Source: Curvivirga sp965219885
GTDB taxonomy: Bacteria; Pseudomonadota; Alphaproteobacteria; UBA8366; Aestuariispiraceae
Direction: 5' to 3'
NCBI RefSeq assembly: GCF_965219885.1
Contig: NZ_CBDCOT010000008.1
Span: forward strand, 572,329-636,328
Length of the DNA stretch: 64,000 nt
Part shown: positions 1 to 9,663 of the stretch, piece by piece
Position numbering within the stretch: the first letter of the stretch is position 1
Layout of the letters: each line of letters starts with the position of its first letter
Program-made: the position numbers and the translations under genes
The notes under the pieces: model-generated
Database searches by the model: none
The model's input: the letters and a program-made list of their open reading frames with translations, nothing else
What the model was told of the DNA's origin: nothing

Positions 1-149
1 TTATTAGAACATAATATCAATTTCTTACATATTTTTAATACAAAAAATTGACAACCTTTACTATCTATACATATAATATTCTCCCATTTTAAGAGTGTTA
101 TTGGAATAAAATCAGACTCATAAAATGAGCAGTGGATGGGGGAATATCC

Positions 150-749
150 ATGCAATGGTTGGCGTCTTTTATTTTAGGAATTGTTACAGGCTTAATCGCT
201 GGATTATCAGTTAGCCCTGTGATCGCTTCTATTCTTTCAACTATTCTCGCATTAGCAACTGCTGCTATAGGTCTTGCAGGACCTGTGTTAGATAGATTTA
301 AGAATGACGATTCATCTGTAAAACGCCCCATTGATTATTTTTCACTGTTATTATTCTCACTTGGATTATTAATTGCGCTCCCAAGTAGCATTTATACAAG
401 AACGCACAACCTACTTTCCCCCTCTTTATCCGAACTTTATAATATTTCTAACGATGTTCTACAAAATGAAGATTTAGCCAGACGTGTAGCAGTTTTTCAA
501 TTAACTGGTCTCGATACAGAAAAAAAAGGTAACACTGGTAAAACAAATGTATCACCTGTGAATTCTGTTGTTTTTTCTAATGTATCCGAAGGGGCATGCA
601 CTGACACTAATATCTCTAATAGTCCTAATGCCATGGAAGCTTTCAATACATGGAAACTTGCTCCCCCTCCATGGCCAGATTTAGCTAAGCTTCTCGAAGA
701 CAAAGATCTAACTGCTTACATGAAAGTATGGAGTGCGATATGCGAATAA
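150..749 (+). CDS. Membrane protein of unknown function
   Basis: I do not recognise this 199-aa protein. The ATG at 150 is preferred because a GGGGGA Shine-Dalgarno lies 6-8 nt upstream; an in-frame GTG at 132 is weaker. Two adjacent hydrophobic segments fill residues about 2-45, rich in Gly, Ala and Ser, and a third lies near 63-80 after a short charged loop (DRFKNDD). The remaining ~115 residues are polar with two Cys and a Pro-rich stretch (APPPWPDL). The 3' end overlaps the following protease gene by 10 nt, so the two are probably translated together. The base composition is AT-rich. The pair could be a protease and its membrane partner, but nothing in the sequence proves this. Confidence 0.7.
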   Translation: MQWLASFILGIVTGLIAGLSVSPVIASILSTILALATAAIGLAGPVLDRFKNDDSSVKRPIDYFSLLLFSLGLLIALPSSIYTRTHNLLSPSLSELYNISNDVLQNEDLARRVAVFQLTGLDTEKKGNTGKTNVSPVNSVVFSNVSEGACTDTNISNSPNAMEAFNTWKLAPPPWPDLAKLLEDKDLTAYMKVWSAICE

Positions 750-2299
750 ATAATATGCTTCACAATACTACGAAAAATCCTCTAGGAATTAGAGATAAAA
801 TCTCAAATAAACATACACCAATGAAGTGCATCTTACCCATATTTGCCTCAATACTTTTCCTCTTGATAGTAACAACTTATGATACTTTAGCTTTTGCGCA
901 GACTCATGCCGTATCAAACCAAACAATACTGGACACGGCACGTGCAGTTGTTCGTGTCACATCAAAAGGTTGTTCTGGAAGCGTTGATCGTAGAACATCA
1001 TCGGGATTTGTATGGCAAAAATCTAATACCGTAATCACAACATTACATTCAGTTGCGAATTGTTCCGATATTAACATTTCCTATGTGCATTACGGAATTA
1101 GTCGTAGCGCAAAAGTAAATAAGATACTTTCACATGCAGATCTAGCCCTACTTGAGGTTAATAATGCCCCTAATAGTGATTTTATTGCATCAAAGCAATC
1201 CCATTCAGCAGGTATGAAACTAGCGACAATCGGATTCCCGCTAAATACTGTTAATTGGCAAGAAAGTCAGGGAGCCGTGGGACTGAATGTATCTAAATTA
1301 TCTGAAATCTTAAACGATGAAGCACGTGCAAAGATTGCTAGTTTAGGTATTCCGGATCTTGGGATAGATGCTTTCCGACTTACTGCGATTGTTAAGGCAG
1401 GATCTTCGGGGGGCCCTATCATAAATCAGAACGGCGATTTAATTGGTATTGTTGATGGAGGACTAGACGGTGGATCAGCAATGTTAAATTGGGGTATTCC
1501 CGTCAGTTATGTTGATCATTTATTAAATAGCAATGAAGATTCTTCTAGCATAAATATTGATGATAAAGTGGATATTGCCTTTTCTTACTCCAGCGGCGCC
1601 ACACTTGAATCAATCACAGAAGTTAACGAAATACTGGAATGTGGAGGAAGAAGATACTTCAAAATCGGGACACGAACACTTAAAGATATAGTAAAATCTG
1701 TACATAGTTCTCCACAGCTGGATGATCCAAACAGTTTTTTAACAATGGTCAACAATTGGAGCACATTTATTGATCCAATCAGATTGGAAAACATCCATTA
1801 TGACATGTGGGTTGATGAACAAACAGGTGCAACACTCAGCATCCCTAATGAAATGGAAGTGCATAACGAGGGTGCTATTTGTGTAGCTGAAGATTCAACA
1901 TCAGATGTTCGACTGTATTTCAAAAGCGTGGTAGCACCAAATGTAGCACCTCATTTAATACAAAACTATGTACAACAGGCATCTATACAATTTGAAAATT
2001 TGGCCATGCAATCTATCGGAAATATTGTCGGTTGCGCTCCTGACCCAGTCTGGAGTTCATTTGCACCACATCAACGTTTTGATGGAATGATAGTTCGTAG
2101 GCAAAATTATTACTGTGACAATACGGCTTGGCAGAGAACTTATTCCGTTGTGGGGCATTTCAGTAGGGAAGGAAGCTATGCAGGTGTCAATGCATATGTC
2201 GATCAATACAACCAATTAGGGCCCGCGGGAGATCCAGATCTAAATTTGAGATGGGCGGCCGCAGCCCTATCGGTCTTAATTTCCAATTACCAATTGTAA
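740..2299 (+). CDS. Exported or membrane-anchored trypsin-like serine protease with unknown C-terminal domain
   Basis: The first half is a chymotrypsin-fold (S1/HtrA-like) protease. Counting from the ATG at 740, the triad is His103 (in TTLHSVANC), Asp134 (in SHADLALLEV) and Ser223 (in KAGSSGGP). A hydrophobic stretch at about residues 31-52 follows a basic N-terminus and is a signal peptide or membrane anchor, so the protease domain should face the periplasm. ATG 740 has GGAG 6 nt upstream; an ATG at 728 in the same frame is also possible. Residues about 260-519 match no family I know and contain several Cys that could form disulfides. There is no PDZ domain, unlike DegP. It overlaps the upstream membrane-protein gene. 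Confidence 0.85.
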   Translation: MRINNMLHNTTKNPLGIRDKISNKHTPMKCILPIFASILFLLIVTTYDTLAFAQTHAVSNQTILDTARAVVRVTSKGCSGSVDRRTSSGFVWQKSNTVITTLHSVANCSDINISYVHYGISRSAKVNKILSHADLALLEVNNAPNSDFIASKQSHSAGMKLATIGFPLNTVNWQESQGAVGLNVSKLSEILNDEARAKIASLGIPDLGIDAFRLTAIVKAGSSGGPIINQNGDLIGIVDGGLDGGSAMLNWGIPVSYVDHLLNSNEDSSSINIDDKVDIAFSYSSGATLESITEVNEILECGGRRYFKIGTRTLKDIVKSVHSSPQLDDPNSFLTMVNNWSTFIDPIRLENIHYDMWVDEQTGATLSIPNEMEVHNEGAICVAEDSTSDVRLYFKSVVAPNVAPHLIQNYVQQASIQFENLAMQSIGNIVGCAPDPVWSSFAPHQRFDGMIVRRQNYYCDNTAWQRTYSVVGHFSREGSYAGVNAYVDQYNQLGPAGDPDLNLRWAAAALSVLISNYQL

Positions 2300-2304
2300 A
2301 TAAA

Positions 2305-2330
2305 AAGGGAGCCATAGGGCTCCCTTCTTC
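2305..2330. terminator. Bidirectional intrinsic terminator
   Basis: A perfect 9-bp stem (AAGGGAGCC / GGCTCCCTT) with an ATAG loop lies between the convergent protease gene and the glutamine-synthetase-like gene. T-rich sequence follows on the plus side and an A-run precedes it, so it can work both ways. Confidence 0.8.
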
Positions 2331-2348
2331 GCTTTCAATCACGTGTAT

Positions 2349-3695
2349 TTAAACATTAAGTAACAGATGCTCACGTTCCCATGAAGTTACCACCCGATGA
2401 TGTAATTCCATCTCGAAATGCTTCACTTCCTGAATGTTCTTGATCACACGTTCCCCCAACATATCTTTCAATGGGCGCGCTGAATTCATCTTATTCAACG
2501 CATCCCCAAGATGACGCGGCAAATTGAATTTCAAGCGATACGCATCCCCATCAATCGGCTTTGTTGGCTTACGATTTTCCTGAATGCCTAACAAACCACA
2601 GGCAAGTGTTGCCGCCATCACCAAATACGGGTTTGCATCCGCACCAGGCAAACGGTTTTCAACACGACGAGCCACTGGTTCGCTATCTGGAACACGAATA
2701 CCAACAGTTCGGTTGTCATACCCCCAATGCGTATTAATCGGCGCGTCTGTATAAGGAGAAATACGACGATAACTGTTCACATTAGGCCCAAAGAAAGGCA
2801 TTGCCGCCGGACAATATTTCTGAAGACCGGCAATATACTGCATCAGATATTTGGAATTTTTACCTGTCTTGGTAACAAAAATATTTTCACCGGTTTCCGC
2901 ATCCACGATAGATTGATGGATATGCATGGAAGAACCCGGCTCGTTATGATACGGCTTTGCCATAAAGGTGGCATAGATATTATGTTTGAAAGCAGCTTGG
3001 CGCACTGTACGTTTAAACATAAACACCTGATCTGCCAATGAAAGCGGATCACCATGGTTAAAGTTAATTTCCATCTGTGCAGAGCCTGCTTCGTGGATCA
3101 TGGTATCCACATCCAGATTGGATCGCTCACAAAATTCATAAATATCTTCTACAACAGGGTCGAATTCATTTGCAGCCTCAATACCGTAAGCTTGACGACC
3201 ATACTCGCGACGTCCGCTCAAGCCAATGGGGGCTTCAAGATTTTGTTGTGGATCTGTATTCTTATCAATGAAATAGAACTCAAGTTCCGGTGCTACAACC
3301 GGTTTCCATCCTCTCTCATCATACATTTTCAATACGTTTTTCAAGATGGAACGTGGTGCAATATCGACCAAAGATTCGCCATCTAGATAATACGCATCGC
3401 AAATCACCTGTGCTACAGGTTCATCATACCAAGGTACAATTTGCATTGTTGCTTCGTCTGGAACCATCAAAATATCATTGTTGGTTTCATCTACGACTTC
3501 GGATTCATCACAGAAATCACCTGTCACTACCTGATTAAAAATCACTTCAGGTAGACGTAGGCCTTTATTGCTTAATCCGCTTAGAAATTTGTCTGCGGGC
3601 AGGATCTTACCGCGCATGATACCTGTAATATCTGGTACCAAACATTCTACTTCGTCAATTTTGTTCTCACTGATCCAATCGTGAAGTTTTGACAT
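2349..3695 (-). CDS. Glutamine synthetase family protein (gamma-glutamylpolyamine synthetase-like)
   Basis: This 448-aa protein has the glutamine synthetase fold in the short PuuA-like form. Visible are the N-terminal beta-grasp signature (VECLVPDITGIMRGK), the substrate region GSSMHIHQSI and the nucleotide/phosphate-binding block GPNVNSYRR with VGIRVPDSEP and ADANPYLVMAA. PuuA-type enzymes join glutamate to putrescine or other amines using ATP; the amine used here cannot be read from sequence. The ATG at 3695 is used rather than the in-frame TTG just upstream. It is divergent from a second member of the same family, which shares its 123-bp intergenic region. No other puu genes are adjacent; an agmatinase gene, which would supply putrescine, lies near 43 kb. 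Confidence 0.88.
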   Translation of the reverse strand: MSKLHDWISENKIDEVECLVPDITGIMRGKILPADKFLSGLSNKGLRLPEVIFNQVVTGDFCDESEVVDETNNDILMVPDEATMQIVPWYDEPVAQVICDAYYLDGESLVDIAPRSILKNVLKMYDERGWKPVVAPELEFYFIDKNTDPQQNLEAPIGLSGRREYGRQAYGIEAANEFDPVVEDIYEFCERSNLDVDTMIHEAGSAQMEINFNHGDPLSLADQVFMFKRTVRQAAFKHNIYATFMAKPYHNEPGSSMHIHQSIVDAETGENIFVTKTGKNSKYLMQYIAGLQKYCPAAMPFFGPNVNSYRRISPYTDAPINTHWGYDNRTVGIRVPDSEPVARRVENRLPGADANPYLVMAATLACGLLGIQENRKPTKPIDGDAYRLKFNLPRHLGDALNKMNSARPLKDMLGERVIKNIQEVKHFEMELHHRVVTSWEREHLLLNV

Positions 3696-3722
3696 CAATC
3701 ACCATTTTGGTTGTTTCATATT

Positions 3723-3732
3723 TGTGATCACA
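3723..3732. promoter_or_regulatory. Perfect palindrome TGTGATCACA between divergent glutamine-synthetase-like genes
   Basis: The 10-bp palindrome sits 28 bp upstream of the minus-strand gene and 87 bp upstream of the plus-strand gene. The same 10-mer recurs upstream of ald at 9667-9676. It is a candidate operator for an unidentified regulator. Confidence 0.45.
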
Positions 3733-3818
3733 TTATTATCTAATTAAATAGAGATTTCAATAGATGATCATAAGGGAAGATGAACTGTCCCACATAAAAA
3801 TCAACAGGTGGCTGTAAA

Positions 3819-5210
3819 ATGGGAAAAAGAATTACAAAAGAGGAACTTGAAAAGTTTCTCAAAAAGCATCCGGATATACAAAGCATTGATATGATGATCC
3901 CGGACGTGAATGGGGTTTTACGTGGAAAACGCGTAACAATTGAAGGCGCCACCAAACTATACGAAGATGGTATACGCCTTCCTAGATCAATTTATTTAAT
4001 GGATACTACAGGACAAAATTGCGAAGAAACAACATCTTATGGATCTTCCGATGGTGATCCTGATCTGCCATGCTTCGGAATTTCTGATACGCTGTCTATT
4101 GTTCCATGGGCTGCAGAACCACGTGCACAAATTATGGCGTCGATGTATGACGATAATGGCGAAGCATTTTTTGGTGATCCGCGCAAAATTCTTCAAAACG
4201 CCATTCAACCTTTCACAGATATGGGATTGAAGCCTGTTGTTGCCGTGGAGTTAGAATTTTACATCCTTTCAAATGAGCAAGATGCAAATGGGCGTGCAAA
4301 ACTGGCAATATCTAACAGTATGAAACGCATGCAAACCACCACACAATGCTACGCACTTGATGAGTTATATGAATATGATGAGTTTCTAGCAGATATTGCC
4401 GAAGCTTGCCGCCTACAGGGTATCCCTGCTGATACAGCAGTAAAGGAATATGCGGCGGGACAATATGAAATCAACCTAAACCATTGCGATGATCCATTAA
4501 AGGCCGCTGATGACGCAGTTATGTTAAAGCGAATTATTAAAAACGTTGCTTTAAAACATAACTATTGCGCCACATTTATGGCAAAACCTTTTGAAGGTGA
4601 AGCTGGTAACGGCACACATATCCATTGTTCATTAGTTGATGAAGAAGGAAATAACTATTTCGCAGGTCCAATCGATCCTGAAACCAATATACCCATGAAC
4701 GAGACCTTACGTCATGCCATCGGTGGTCTTCGGGACACGATGCCTGAGGCAATGCTTATCTTTGCACCAAATGCCAATAGCTATCGTCGTTTACAATCAG
4801 GGTCTTATGCACCTGTAAATCGTGCATGGGGCGTAGATAACCGAACAGTATCGCTTCGAATCCCCCATTGCGATGAGAAATCAGTACGTGTTGAACATCG
4901 GGTTGCTGGAGCAGATGCCAATCCTTATATGGTTATGGCTGCCGTATTAGCTGGTATTCATCATGGCCTAAAAAACAAATGTGACCCAGGCCCCATTGAA
5001 AAGGGCGATGCTTACTTACGCGGCGATGGTAAATATCTACCTCTTTATTGGCAAAAAGCCATGGAAGTTTTTAAAGCAGGAACCATCTTACCGCACTATT
5101 TGGATGAACATTTTCACGAAACCTATGAGCAGATCAGACGGGCTGAATGTCTAATATTCCAACGTGTTATACAACCTTTAGAATATGAATGGTATATGAG
5201 ATCCGTCTAG
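3819..5210 (+). CDS. Glutamine synthetase family protein (gamma-glutamylpolyamine synthetase-like), second copy
   Basis: A 463-aa glutamine synthetase-fold protein of PuuA type. It shows the N-terminal MMIPDVNGVLRGKRV block, the GNGTHIHCSL segment, APNANSYRRLQSGSYAP and VAGADANPYMVMAAVLAG. These correspond to the glutamate/ATP binding and flexible-loop regions of the family. It is clearly diverged from the neighbour at 2349-3695, so the two are probably different-specificity paralogues and not a recent duplication. The start has AGGTGG upstream. It likely makes a gamma-glutamyl amide of a polyamine or other monoamine as a nitrogen-scavenging step; the exact substrate is unknown. Confidence 0.88.
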   Translation: MGKRITKEELEKFLKKHPDIQSIDMMIPDVNGVLRGKRVTIEGATKLYEDGIRLPRSIYLMDTTGQNCEETTSYGSSDGDPDLPCFGISDTLSIVPWAAEPRAQIMASMYDDNGEAFFGDPRKILQNAIQPFTDMGLKPVVAVELEFYILSNEQDANGRAKLAISNSMKRMQTTTQCYALDELYEYDEFLADIAEACRLQGIPADTAVKEYAAGQYEINLNHCDDPLKAADDAVMLKRIIKNVALKHNYCATFMAKPFEGEAGNGTHIHCSLVDEEGNNYFAGPIDPETNIPMNETLRHAIGGLRDTMPEAMLIFAPNANSYRRLQSGSYAPVNRAWGVDNRTVSLRIPHCDEKSVRVEHRVAGADANPYMVMAAVLAGIHHGLKNKCDPGPIEKGDAYLRGDGKYLPLYWQKAMEVFKAGTILPHYLDEHFHETYEQIRRAECLIFQRVIQPLEYEWYMRSV

Positions 5211-5334
5211 ATAACTATCAATAAAGTATGAACTTTCCTGCGGCTAAGAACGACTTAAACCTTATAAAATTGTTGTGTTAAAGCGCAAATCATCGCACAA
5301 CTATACATAAGTTAAGTTATTTTCTGGAATTGGC

Positions 5335-5673
5335 ATGTCACAGACATACTTACATTCATGGACACCAACTGGGGACAAACGCAAAGATAAACGCGTTGAA
5401 ACGGCTCTCCCTGTTGTCGTGGGCAGTTTAACAGGCACAGCAATTAATATAAGTATGGGTGGAATGGGGTTTACACCTGATGGTTTGGGACTTGTTCCGG
5501 GCATGGAAACACATTGCATCTTAAAATTCAGTTCTGGTCCAATTACTCTGGGCTGTAAGGTCATTCATGCCAATCGCGATATGTCTGTATTTGGGGTCCA
5601 ATTTCTTGGGTTAGATAAGGAAGCCTTTGAAAAAATTCAATTCTTGATCACACACCCCACCAAAGGATTGTAA
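5335..5673 (+). CDS. PilZ domain protein
   Basis: A 112-aa single-domain protein resembling PilZ. It has the N-terminal basic segment RKDKRVETALPV, matching the RxxxR part of the c-di-GMP binding motif, and a NISMGGMGF stretch matching the [D/N]xSxxG part. PilZ proteins bind c-di-GMP and relay it to motility, envelope or secretion targets. Two c-di-GMP metabolism genes are in the window (44233 and 53169) but neither is adjacent. ATG at 5335 follows TTCTGGAATTGGC. The target protein is not identifiable. Confidence 0.8.
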   Translation: MSQTYLHSWTPTGDKRKDKRVETALPVVVGSLTGTAINISMGGMGFTPDGLGLVPGMETHCILKFSSGPITLGCKVIHANRDMSVFGVQFLGLDKEAFEKIQFLITHPTKGL

Positions 5674-5757
5674 ATTCACATCATTTTGGTTTGTCATTTG
5701 CCATGCAAATGCCTTATTCTTCCTCTAATTTATTGATACTACGCATAAGTTGGGGAT

Positions 5758-7326
5758 ATGGCATTGAGCAACTTCATCAAAGTTGGTTTTTTAACAATAA
5801 CACTGACTATTCTTGCAGCCTGTGGCACCAATCCAGTAACAGGACAGCAAGAGTTTCAACTGGTCTCGCAGGCTGAAGAAATTAGCATCGGCGACAAACA
5901 ATATCCACCAACCAAACAAGCACAAGGGGGTGAACTTTCTGAGTTCAATGATCTAAACGCTTATATCAATCGGGTTGGACAAAAAATCGCCAAACATAGC
6001 CATCGTCCTGATTTACCTTATGAATTTGTAGTTTTGGATAATGCTGTACCAAATGCCTGGGCTCTCCCCGGTGGTAAAATCGCTATCAATTGGGGGTTAC
6101 TCCTTGAAATGGATGATGAAGCGGAGCTTGCCGCAGTTTTAGGGCATGAGATTGTGCATGCCACGGCGCGTCATGGTGCAAAATCCATGGAACGAGGAAT
6201 TGCCGCACAAATTGCTCTAGCAGGCGTAATGATTGGCGCGGCAACCGCCGACCTAGACAGCGGTGTAGAAAAAGTACTTTTAGGTGGCACCATGTTAGGC
6301 AGTCAGCTGATCCTCACCCGATATGGTCGAAATGCTGAATATGAGTCAGATAAATATGGCATCGAGTATATGGCAAAAGCAGGCTATGAACCTGCTGCTG
6401 CTGTTCGTCTTCAAGAGACTTTTGTGCGATTATCAGGCGATAAGAAACTAAGTATAGTGGATGGGCTATTTGCCTCCCATCCTCCCTCTCAAGATCGCGT
6501 TGAAAGAAACAAAGTTACATCTACTCAGTTTAATCAATACGAACCTAAAGATGGATGGATTGTAAACCGGGCAGAATATCAAAAAATGATTGAGCCAATC
6601 CGTTCACTCAAAAAATCAAATGAGAAAATCGAACAAGCCAGCGTAAAAATCAAAGATAAAGATGCGTTTGCTGCATTAAGCCTTATTGATCAAGCGGAAG
6701 ATATATCCCCTCAGTCAGCGACCCCTCATGCGATGCGGGCAATCGCATTGGAACAACAGGGCAAATACCAAGATGCAGAACGTGAGATTAATAAAGCTCT
6801 CGCAATACGTGGTGACTATTTCCAGTTCTATGAGCTAAAAGCAAAAATAGCCGAAGAGCAAGGCGATACACGTACCGCGTTATCGTCTCTTCAAACGGCA
6901 AATAACCTTCTACCAACAGCAAGCAATAGTTATGCCCTAGGAAATTTGAATTTAGCCGCTGGGAATAAACAGGCTGCTCAACAATATTTCTCTGCCGTTG
7001 CAAATTCCAACTCCCAAGATGGACGCTCTGCAGCCCGAAAACTTGCAAAACTTGAAATTGCTCAACAGCCGGGAAAGTATATCCGTATTCAGGGCCAGCT
7101 TGATAAAAACACTCGCCTATATGTTGGCTTACAAAACCGTAGTCCGCTCACTATTCGAAACGCTACACTTGAGGTAAGCTTACCAGATGGAAGACGCACA
7201 ACTGTCCAACTTCCCCAACCTATAGCCTCTGGCAAAGCGGTTTCAATTCCGACACAACTTGTAAACGTGGATGCTTTTAGTGCTCAAAATATTCGTGTTC
7301 GCGTTAATAGCATCACTACAGATTAA
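5758..7326 (+). CDS. M48 family metalloprotease with TPR repeats, lipoprotein (BepA-like)
   Basis: A 522-aa protein beginning with a lipoprotein signal: hydrophobic residues 8-21 end in the lipobox LAAC with Cys22. The M48 domain has HEIVH at residues 130-134 (zinc His130 and His134, catalytic Glu131), and the third zinc ligand is the Glu of NAEYESDKYGIEY. After about residue 300 come TPR-like helices, then a C-terminal beta-rich segment. This layout resembles BepA/YfgC, a periplasmic protease and chaperone in outer-membrane protein quality control. The following membrane-protein gene starts 10 nt downstream, so the two form an operon. Confidence 0.9.
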   Translation: MALSNFIKVGFLTITLTILAACGTNPVTGQQEFQLVSQAEEISIGDKQYPPTKQAQGGELSEFNDLNAYINRVGQKIAKHSHRPDLPYEFVVLDNAVPNAWALPGGKIAINWGLLLEMDDEAELAAVLGHEIVHATARHGAKSMERGIAAQIALAGVMIGAATADLDSGVEKVLLGGTMLGSQLILTRYGRNAEYESDKYGIEYMAKAGYEPAAAVRLQETFVRLSGDKKLSIVDGLFASHPPSQDRVERNKVTSTQFNQYEPKDGWIVNRAEYQKMIEPIRSLKKSNEKIEQASVKIKDKDAFAALSLIDQAEDISPQSATPHAMRAIALEQQGKYQDAEREINKALAIRGDYFQFYELKAKIAEEQGDTRTALSSLQTANNLLPTASNSYALGNLNLAAGNKQAAQQYFSAVANSNSQDGRSAARKLAKLEIAQQPGKYIRIQGQLDKNTRLYVGLQNRSPLTIRNATLEVSLPDGRRTTVQLPQPIASGKAVSIPTQLVNVDAFSAQNIRVRVNSITTD

Positions 7327-7336
7327 GTGAAACATT

Positions 7337-8365
7337 ATGAAAATTGATATCGACCAAGCTTTACGCGAAGGTATTTTAACCGAGGGACAAGTGATTGCCC
7401 TCAAGGAAATGAACCAGCGTAAATCAATATCATCCTCTGCAACCGATCAAGATGAAAAGATTGGTTTGATAAAAGGCTATAATGACATTTTCATTACCTT
7501 GGCCATCCTTCTACTGGCATTTGGGATTTATCTTGTTTCACCAGATGATCTAAATGGTATTTTCATTGCCGTATTAGGTTGGATTTCCGCGGAAATCTTA
7601 AACAAAAAATATCGTTCCATTTTGCCGATGATCGTATCGACCACCTTGCTGGCAGGGATGATTGAAGTGTTACCAATTGATTTATTAACAGACTTTGGCG
7701 ATGCGACTGATTTTACCATAATCCCATATACATTAATTCCGTTAGCTATCTTGGTAGCAGCTTATTGGCGCTTTAAGTTACCCTTCACTCTTGCGTTAAT
7801 AGCTACCAATCTTGTTATAACCACAATGATCCTGATGTTAACTATAGCATGGAAGGTTTTAGGCATCAGTCTTTATGACAACCAATATCTGATTCAACTA
7901 TTTAGTTTCCTCTCAGGTATCGTCGTCTTTATCTTTGCGATGCGCTATGATTTATCAGACCCACAACGCATTACCCGACGTGCAGATTGCGCCTTTTGGC
8001 TTCATATCATTGCGTCTGCCTTGATCATTCATGGTGCTTTGGGACAAACGCTGTCCAATGTCGAAGATAGTTCCATCCTGCTGGTAGGCTGTGTTTTGCT
8101 TTTCATCCTTGTTGTTGCTCTGTTGATCAATCGGAAATCACCAATTGTTGCTAGCCTTATTTACGCAGGATCAGCAATTTATTTTGTTACAGAAAATGCT
8201 GTATCCAGTGATGGTGATGTTTCTTTGGCAATCACCACTATTATCTTGGGTATTGTAATGTTTGCGACCAGTATCTTCTGGCATCAACTGCGTTACTTTA
8301 TCATGAGTTTTATTGAAGATACAAAGCTGGGTGAAAAACTTCCTCCTGCACATGCACCTGAATAA
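7337..8365 (+). CDS. Multi-pass membrane protein, possibly DUF2157-like
   Basis: A 342-aa protein with a soluble N-terminus (about 50 residues, containing LREGILTEGQVIALKEM, reminiscent of the helical start of DUF2157 proteins) followed by about nine or ten hydrophobic helices. No catalytic motif is visible. It starts 10 nt after the M48 protease stop, so it is cotranscribed and may act with that envelope protease. The family assignment is tentative. Confidence 0.7.
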   Translation: MKIDIDQALREGILTEGQVIALKEMNQRKSISSSATDQDEKIGLIKGYNDIFITLAILLLAFGIYLVSPDDLNGIFIAVLGWISAEILNKKYRSILPMIVSTTLLAGMIEVLPIDLLTDFGDATDFTIIPYTLIPLAILVAAYWRFKLPFTLALIATNLVITTMILMLTIAWKVLGISLYDNQYLIQLFSFLSGIVVFIFAMRYDLSDPQRITRRADCAFWLHIIASALIIHGALGQTLSNVEDSSILLVGCVLLFILVVALLINRKSPIVASLIYAGSAIYFVTENAVSSDGDVSLAITTIILGIVMFATSIFWHQLRYFIMSFIEDTKLGEKLPPAHAPE

Positions 8366-8389
8366 CAAGCCAATTCCCTCTCATAAGAA

Positions 8390-8419
8390 AACCCCTTATC
8401 TTTTCCAAGATAAGGGGTT
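8390..8419. terminator. Bidirectional intrinsic terminator
   Basis: A perfect 13-bp stem (AACCCCTTATCTT / AAGATAAGGGGTT) with a TTCC loop separates the convergent membrane-protein gene and ald. Confidence 0.85.
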
Positions 8420-8461
8420 AGTTCTACTTACAGGAAAATACGATCAAATCGTATTTCGGGC

Positions 8462-9580
8462 TTATAAGCCAATCGCCTGTTCCGCAGAGACATAATCATA
8501 TCCCAGCGTATCAGCGACAGCTTTATAAGTCACTTTGCCTTCATGGATATTCAAACCATTGCGAAGATGTGTATCTTCCGCCAAGGCTTTCTTATAACCA
8601 CGATTTGCAAGTTGGATTGCGAAAGGCAATGTCACATTGTTCAATGCAAATGTGGATGTGCGTGCTACGCCGCCTGGCATATTCGCAACACAATAATGAA
8701 CAACCCCTTCTTCAATATAAGTTGGATCAGCATGTGTTGTTGCACGAGATGTTTCCAAACAACCACCTTGGTCAATCGCAATATCAACGACAACGGAACC
8801 ATCATGCATTTGTTTCAATAGATCACGCTTGATCAATTTTGGTGCAGCGGCACCTGGGATCAACACGGCGCCAACAACAAGATCAGCTTCACATGCTAAT
8901 GTTTCCAACGCATCAACTGTTGAGTATACGGTCTTTGCAGTACCTTTAAACACGTCATCCAAATAACGCATACGATCAACATTACGTTCTAGAATAGTAA
9001 CATCAGCGCCCATACCAACTGCCATACGTGCCGCATTGGTACCGGAAACACCACCACCAATAACAAGAACTTTACCCGGTGCCACACCAGGTACGCCACC
9101 TAGCAACGTACCACGACCACCTTGTGCTTTTTCCAATGCATGTGCGCCCGCTTGAATGGACATACGCCCTGCAACTTCACTCATCGGCGCCAATAAAGGC
9201 AAACCACCGCGTGTATCTGTCACTGTTTCATAAGCAATCGCAACACAACCAGACTCAATCAAACCTTTTGTTTGTTCTGGGTCCGGTGCCAAATGCAAGT
9301 ATGTGTACAACAATTGACCTTCGCGCAGCATTTTGCATTCAACTGGTTGTGGCTCTTTTACTTTTACGATCATGTCTGCACGTGCGAAAACTTCTTCCGC
9401 TGTGTCGACAATTTCTGCACCAGCAGCACGATAAGCATCGTCATTAAAACCGATACCTGCCCCTGCATTTGTTTCAATAATCACCTGATGACCGTGATGA
9501 ATCATTTCACGAACGGATGATGGCACCATTCCTACACGGTATTCATGGTTTTTGATTTCTTTTGGTACACCTACCAACAT
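8462..9580 (-). CDS. ald: Alanine dehydrogenase
   Basis: A 372-aa protein of normal length for L-alanine dehydrogenase, which interconverts L-alanine and pyruvate plus ammonia with NAD. Visible motifs are the family start MLVGVPKEIKNHEYRVG, the substrate-side segment VKVKEPQP, LHLAPD, the Rossmann NAD motif KVLVIGGGVSGTNAA, and DIAIDQGGC near the active site. It is monocistronic. A 16-bp perfect palindrome lies 84 bp upstream of the start and is a likely operator. An SD-like GGAG precedes the ATG. Confidence 0.96.
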   Translation of the reverse strand: MLVGVPKEIKNHEYRVGMVPSSVREMIHHGHQVIIETNAGAGIGFNDDAYRAAGAEIVDTAEEVFARADMIVKVKEPQPVECKMLREGQLLYTYLHLAPDPEQTKGLIESGCVAIAYETVTDTRGGLPLLAPMSEVAGRMSIQAGAHALEKAQGGRGTLLGGVPGVAPGKVLVIGGGVSGTNAARMAVGMGADVTILERNVDRMRYLDDVFKGTAKTVYSTVDALETLACEADLVVGAVLIPGAAAPKLIKRDLLKQMHDGSVVVDIAIDQGGCLETSRATTHADPTYIEEGVVHYCVANMPGGVARTSTFALNNVTLPFAIQLANRGYKKALAEDTHLRNGLNIHEGKVTYKAVADTLGYDYVSAEQAIGL

Positions 9581-9663
9581 GGCTTGGTCTCCTAATTATC
9601 CCAACTGAGTTATCTCAATTTATTTGTGGTAACTTAAATATAAGTTTTTCTTATAGGCTTTAT

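Noticed and set aside
9079..9447. Plus-strand frame opposite ald
   Set aside because: It lies wholly within ald on the other strand, has no family resemblance and no ribosome site.
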